This document shows, in pieces, positions 58,224 through 64,000 of a stretch of 64,000 nt of DNA; the first letter of the stretch is position 1; each line of letters begins with the position of its first letter. The DNA lies in contig NC_079884.1 in assembly GCF_029227915.1 (NCBI RefSeq), forward strand, positions 14,074,001-14,138,000, read 5' to 3'. The DNA is from Hydractinia symbiolongicarpus (lineage: Eukaryota > Cnidaria > Hydrozoa > Anthoathecata > Hydractiniidae). A program made the translations under genes and the position numbers. The notes under the pieces are model-generated. The model worked only from the letters and a program-made list of their open reading frames with translations. It did not search any database and was not told the DNA's origin.

Positions 58224-61200
58224 TGTAGTTTGGTACAATAAATATCAGATTCAAGCAAGCTATGTTTCTTTCTCTTTGTCGAATGATAAATCGCTTAAAA
58301 TGTCGATTTAAGTACCCTGTCTTAAACAATGGGTTACGTAAAGACCTTCCTAATTATGTTATATAACATAAATGATGTTTCTGAATCCGTTTCTGCACCC
58401 GGACAGCCTAATTAACCTTATTTAATCAAGATGTTGGTGGGTGTAAAGGCAACGTATTGTTTAAAGGTAACAACGCTGACTAAATATAGTACCTTACTTA
58501 GGTAAGTGTTCCGATGAAATCACCATTCTACCAACGCAACGACAACAAATCTAGAGTCAAATATATAATATTTTAAGAGTTGTTAGAACTTGTAGTTTTT
58601 CATACCTTAATCTCAAGTTTATAATTAGTTTCTTAAAAATCGAGCATGCAATGACGCCGTATAAAGAATAAATAAATAAAAGAATTAATGGAAATTTTTC
58701 CTCTCATTGGACTGGTGCTGCTTGCAACAGCAAGGTGCAATTAAACATTACTAAAGCTGGAGGACGTTCCAGCTGAGATGAACATATACTAACACAGTTT
58801 AATAAGGGTAACTTTCTGATATAAATATATGTTTAAAAATATCTTGCCCTAATATGAAATTGAGACAATTTCATGCATTAAGACTTGCAAGATAAATTGA
58901 TAGAATAACAACACGAACTAAATTAACAAAGACACGTATATTTCGCAGCTGAAGATAATTAATCAGTAAAAACTTACTTTCAAAACATTTTAACGTTTAT
59001 TGAGTGGCCTCTTATTTAAAAAGATTTCAGTACTTAATTAAGTTTTGAATAATGACCTTAAATATACTTTTTAAAGAAAATGTTGAACGTAATCTTTTAG
59101 TACTCCGTTGTGTCCATAGACCTCACTGTGTTTAATCTTTGACGTCACAATCTTGGTCACAATTCTCCCGTCGCGCAATGCAACACGGTTGATAAGCAAT
59201 TATTATGTCAGTTTAAGGTGTTTCTTATATCTGACGTTTTTATTGGCTTATATTGATCACATAATCAGACGCTATGTTTTCTATAGTTACCGGGTAAAAT
59301 GTAAAATAAATGACACAAACTTTTGTGAAATTTAAATGCTGTATAAGCTTTTGGGCGTACGATGAAAGAGATCAATTTATACTGGACCAAAAGTCTAACT
59401 TAACTTAATATGCTACGAAAAATGGAAGTAATGCCTTCAAGACGTTTTGGCACAGCATCAATGCACAAGGAACATCAGAACTGTTTCTCCAAGTGAATAC
59501 ACCTATGTCAATTTTTTATAAAAGAAAAAATCTTGATGGTAAAGAATACGAGACTAACCTCCATTCATCGCACGCTACAGACAGTGAAAAAAACTGTCTC
59601 GAACATGTTGACTGAAATCACGGAATGTTTTAAAAACAACAACAACAACAACAACAACACAAAAAAAATACAAAAACATCACAGAAAGAAGATGTGGTGT
59701 TTGATTTTCCTTCATTTTGGGTTTCGTGCTAGTGACAAGGCCGGAGCTACGACGGAGTGATATTTTATATCAATGTGACTTGGAACAAGGGGAGTGCATT
59801 GTATTAAAGTGTATGAGAGGTACAAAAATACCAACTTATAAAGATAATCAGGAGAAACAATTTTACTAATATACTGCTTATACTGCATGCACAGACAAAG
59901 TCATGGATAGGGACATTGGACAATGAAACGGCACTGTATTGTTTTATTTGCACATAGGCGATACATTCTATCTTCTTATGCTACGATGAATTTCATTTGT
60001 ACTTTAAGTAGGTGAATCAAGTTTTTGGAAAGCATAAGTAAGTTTAATCCAGTCTTGTATGATTATGAAAGAATGACTCGGCACCACACACACATACATT
60101 CATACTAAGATTTTTTAATTCTCCTTTTATCGAGACAATTAAACAGTAGCCCATGAAATGCGTCGAAATGTTTAAACACTTGTCACAATCAACTACTTCG
60201 CCATGTTGAAAGCAGATCAAAATTAAACAATTGCTTAACTTTCTTACAGTGTTTTCCTAGATGATAGTTTACTATTATGATAAAAGAGGTGAAACGTAGG
60301 GAAAAGTTTTCCTAGCGGTTGCACTAAACCTCAGCCGACCATTGATTTGTCAGCTTACCGTGAAAAGTGAATCATGCTCACTCTTTTTACTCTCTTGAAA
60401 TTATATTATAGGCATAGCAAGGGTACTTGACACTGTGTTTTGTCGTTGGGGTTGACTGTCCCAATTATTGCTCCAGTCCAGTAGGGAGACGAAGTTTCTT
60501 TATTTAAGCTTTAGAATTGACGATACTGCTGCCCAGAGTCACTTTTAAAAAGAGTAACAATTTGATTTTTTTTAGCTATCTTTCTTGACTCTTTATTTCA
60601 TGAACTTTTGACTCATAAAATCACTCAGCGACAGGCTGGTACTGTCTTTAGACTGATCCACTGTAGCTACTATCTAATTATGGCTGAATGTTGGCCCATT
60701 AGCACGTGTAAAGCTACTAGGATCACATGTTTTGATGCAAAGTTCGTTCCGTTTAAGAACATTCTTGTTATTGTAATAATTTTTATTATTGTGAAGTGTG
60801 TCTATTCGATTCAGTATGCATTGCTTAATTGGTTCGTTTCTCACAGTGTCGTGTGTGTGTGTGTTTGTTCTGATATAATGTGATATTAACGTGTTAGTCT
60901 AAATTGGTCATCGTATACCTCTTTTACATTTTATCCTTGATAAGAAAGACTTTGCAAAAATGCAGAATCTTTAGGGGGCATAATATCTACATACCAACAA
61001 TCAACTGTCCTAAAACAAGTGTTATTGTTACAGCTTACTTTTTTTTTCATTTCATCATTATCCTATAAGAGCTGAACATACAAACTGACACTTCGCTTTG
61101 TTTCCCAAATTTTTTTTTAATTTGGGATCTGGATTGAAGAAAGAATTAAAAAAGAATAAGATTCATTTATTTTATATTAAAATATTATAAATTTATTTCA

Positions 61201-61296
61201 TTAGTTGTAACATGGACAAGCAAATAATGAACCGAACGTAAAACATGTTTATAAACCAGTTATATTTCTTTCTTTATATACACTGCAAGGTTACAT
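58224..61296. other. Upstream region of gene 3 and spacer to gene 4
   Basis: The upstream block of gene 3 (minus-strand ATCATTCGACAAAGAGAAAG and GGTACTTAAATCGA) parallels that of genes 2 and 4. The rest is AT-rich spacer with an (AAC)n run at 59,635-59,659 and a (GT)n run near 60,849-60,864. No gene recognised. Confidence 0.4.
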
Positions 61297-62391
61297 TTAT
61301 AAAGGTTTGGTGTAATATTTTCCTTCGTAGAGACAAGCATTTTTCTCCTCGTTAAATTCCAGACCAGCTGGGCAGTTGACACAACCAACAGTAACACCAT
61401 TCCAACAAGCAACATAATGTTTTGATTGGGACGGATCTCTAATGTTTCCTTTGAAGTTTGGTCCTCTGCTTAGGCACTCATCAGGGCAGGTGTATGTTGG
61501 AACTGGTACCCATGATTGTGTAGTGTGACAAGCATCTAAACAAACATTAGTCCTAAAGTGATTTATTGTGCAAATAATTAAGAAGATTCAAAAAAGGGAA
61601 TTCAATTCTTACCATTCATACTGTACAAGCATTGATTACATTCCTTCTTGAATTTCATGTTCATTGGCCAACATGCCTGACAATAAGCCTTTCCACCGAC
61701 GCATTGTACAAAATAGTTCTCTTTAATACCATTACTGGGATGTTCGTAGTTGTAATTTCCATCTGAATGGCCAGCACACATGCTGTTAGGACCTAAATAA
61801 GCAAAATCAAAATTAATGCGTCTCTGGTCATCAGATAAAATTTTATTTTAAAACTTTTATTTTAAATTACAACTAGAAACTGACTAATTTCATTATGAGT
61901 AGCCAATAGCATTGGCGAATTAAGTAATTGTAGAAATGCTTGAGTTACACGTGGCGTAAAAAAATGTGTAGTAAAAATTTCTTGCATCCACTTACATGGA
62001 ACAGGAGGAGGTGTTGGTCCAGTAACATCCATGGCGAATGCACCTAGAAAAGAATAAAATAAATACATGGTGCTACCGAATTTAAAGAAATTTTAGGTAA
62101 TATGGTATACTCGCTAAAGTAGACTGTCATTCCAAAGAGGATTTAGAGCATGGATTAGTAAGAAAGTAGCGGGAAGTTTTAATCCTTTTAGACCTTGGGA
62201 TGCCATACTAACAGCTGGCTCTTCTTCACCTCCGACTGTGACTATGTTACATTACAGCCAAAGATACGTATAGCATTGCTGAAACAATATGGTTGCAGGT
62301 TGAAAGTGCTACCACTACACTATCTCCAATTAGTAAAGAAGTATTAATGCTTACCTGCAGCTAAAACAAAAACAGCGGCTAAAACCTTCAT
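61297..62391 (-). CDS. Secreted two-domain chitin-binding (peritrophin-like) protein 4
   Basis: Exons in transcript order: 62355-62391, 61996-62043, 61613-61792 and 61297-61535 (TAA), giving 167 residues. The signal peptide is MKVLAAVFVLAAGAFA, then a linker DVTGPTPPPVP. Domain 1 reads SMCAGHSDGNYNYEHP and GIKENYFVQCVGGKAYCQ. Domain 2 reads TCPDECLSRGPNF, with Leu in place of the Pro shared by the other three. It is most similar to gene 3, so the 3/4 pair looks like the youngest tandem duplication. The first intron (about 310 nt) is longer than in gene 3. Confidence 0.89.
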
Positions 62392-62473
62392 GTTAACTTT
62401 GCACAACGAATATAAGATTTAAGTACACTATGTATCTTTCAGTTTTGAATGGTAAAAATGTTTCAGTCATCGA

Positions 62474-62481
62474 TTTATATA
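62474..62481 (-). promoter_or_regulatory. TATA box of chitin-binding gene 4
   Basis: TATATAAA on the minus strand, 83 nt upstream of the start, followed by TCGATGACTGAAAC. Confidence 0.6.
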
Positions 62482-64000
62482 CCCACATCATTGACATATG
62501 TTACATAAAAATCTTTCTAATTATGTTATTATTATGTTACTATCTTACAAAACGCTCCTGCGTATGCAATAAATTACCCGGTCAACCTAATTATCAAGAA
62601 CAATATTGATGGCTGTCAAGGCAACATCTTGTTTAAATATAACAACGATGACTAAAGATAGTAAGATCTTATGCAATTAAGTACCTCAGTCAAATGACGA
62701 TTCTATATTGTGTTGCCTAACCCATTTTAGGATGTAAACTAGTGGCGCCCATTTTGTTGAAAAATAAATAAAATTCGTAAAACGTGTTAGCCTTTATTGT
62801 AGACTACAATAAAGTTAAATGCATGGCAATAGGAGCAACTGTTGCTCCTCAATTACTTATTTTCTAGATATGTTGGGTAGTAATAGAGAACACACCCTGA
62901 TCGTCTGTACAGAGCACGCAAAAATAAATTTTAATAAATAAGTGAATGAGTGATTTTTGTTATCAGTGTGTTTTTTTGTTTGATGTAGCAGCAACATTGT
63001 GTGGTTAGAAATACATCTCGAGACATGTTAGATTAAGTTATGGTTAACGGGAACTATTTAAGATTGGTGTTTATAAAATTAAATCATTTAACTATGCAGT
63101 AAGTTTTTTCAAATACACTTTTTTATTAAAAAAAAAAATGTTTTATTAACTTAATAAGCCAAAGCCTATGTAGAGCGAATTTGTGAATGTAAAGTATAAT
63201 TAAGGGGCGGTGGTAACAAAAGTCCAAGTTTTAATAAGAAAATATGCAACATTTTTATTCCGCCTCTACAAAATTACATCATTAAAGTTGCCACACCATC
63301 CTGTATAAATAACAATAAGAGAGAGGATAATAAAGTTGCGACGTATCCTCATCAATTTTTTTAATTAACTGTAAACCAGATATTATTGTTTCTAATTAGA
63401 TAATTTTATAACATATTTTAATCTTGTAACAATTGAAATGTAATGCTATAACATTTGTAACTATCTTTGTTTACTAAAAAATATCAATCTATTGTGACGA
63501 AGTATTATAAATGACAATATAGTTATTACAACATAATTATTCTTAGAGTTCTTTTGTTCTAAATGTTGCTATATGGAACAATACGTCATGACAATTAACG
63601 AATTAATCAGTGTTGCCTGACTACTTGTTAAGAAGCCTATTGATATCAGACGCACAAACATCTCTTCGCATGCTTAAAACACCTAAAATAATCTATATCG
63701 CAATTGTCCTTCTGCCTAAGTGGATATTTCCACATGCCTTAACGACTGGTTATTAATAATGCCACTCGTCAGTCTGTCACACGGTATTTTTGGCAAAAAT
63801 AGCAAATGTGACATACTTCTAACGATTCTCGAAGATTTTGCACCGGTTAATGATTGGTCCGGTTTTAGTCGTATTTTTTTTTAAATATTGTGATTTTGTG
63901 CTACGGATGCACGAAAAAGCGATGCCCTGGACATGCACAACCGGCGAGTATCTACGACGGGGAAAGCAATTTTTTTCAATAAGCTAATGATTCTTATTAT
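62482..64000. other. Right-edge non-coding stretch
   Basis: No gene recognised. Includes a small inverted word TTATTGTAGACTACAATAA near 62,794-62,812. Confidence 0.35.

Noticed and set aside
1-64000. CRISPR arrays, tRNA or rRNA genes, bacterial operons
   Set aside because: No regularly spaced identical repeats with unique spacers, no cloverleaf I could support, and the gene structure is eukaryotic.

Overview
This window looks like nuclear DNA from an AT-rich animal genome, most likely a cnidarian and perhaps a hydrozoan. Genes are split by short GT-AG introns, there are TATA boxes and AATAAA signals, and much of the space between genes is decayed mobile DNA. The cnidarian placement is inferred from the transposon families and from the secreted carbonic anhydrases and chitin-binding proteins. 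No species can be named from the sequence alone.

Layout. (1) 49-2088, minus strand: the 5' half of a PNUTS/PPP1R10 orthologue with its TFIIS N-terminal-like domain, running off the left edge. (2) 7.7-9.4 kb: a broken reverse transcriptase copy. (3) 10.3-10.9 kb: a broken coiled-coil ORF. (4) 12.6-14.1 kb (minus) and 26.2-27.9 kb (plus): two divergently oriented, paralogous secreted alpha-carbonic anhydrases with matching exon structure and a shared proximal promoter block. They are separated by 12 kb of transposon debris: a 502-bp MITE, inverted-repeat elements, a dead tyrosine recombinase and degenerate satellites. (5) 29.0-31.8 kb: a relic of a virus-like mobile element with a divergent gene pair, a retroviral-type integrase core and a poxvirus VLTF3-like late transcription factor domain. 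(6) 32.5-33.4 kb: a LINE fragment. (7) 35.05-35.8 kb: an intronless coiled-coil gene. (8) 36.8-38.9 kb: a head-to-tail array of Helitron-like units. (9) 39.8-40.4 kb: an intronless SET-domain gene, followed by a dead pogo/Tigger-type transposase. (10) 45.1-46.3 kb: a small acidic zinc-finger gene with two alternative last exons. (11) 48.0-62.4 kb: a cluster of four secreted two-domain chitin-binding (peritrophin/CBM14-like) genes, one plus and three minus, each with four exons; the last two exons are always 180 and 239 nt of coding sequence.

How the parts relate. The intact host genes are a nuclear PP1 regulator, two secreted carbonic anhydrases, a putative lysine methyltransferase, a zinc-finger protein, a coiled-coil protein and the chitin-binding cluster. 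The carbonic anhydrases and chitin-binding proteins are both small secreted families that could act at an extracellular matrix or cuticle, but nothing here links their regulation. The most unusual items are the integrase/VLTF3-like relic and the Helitron array, whose unit junctions match the end-to-end form expected of a rolling-circle product.
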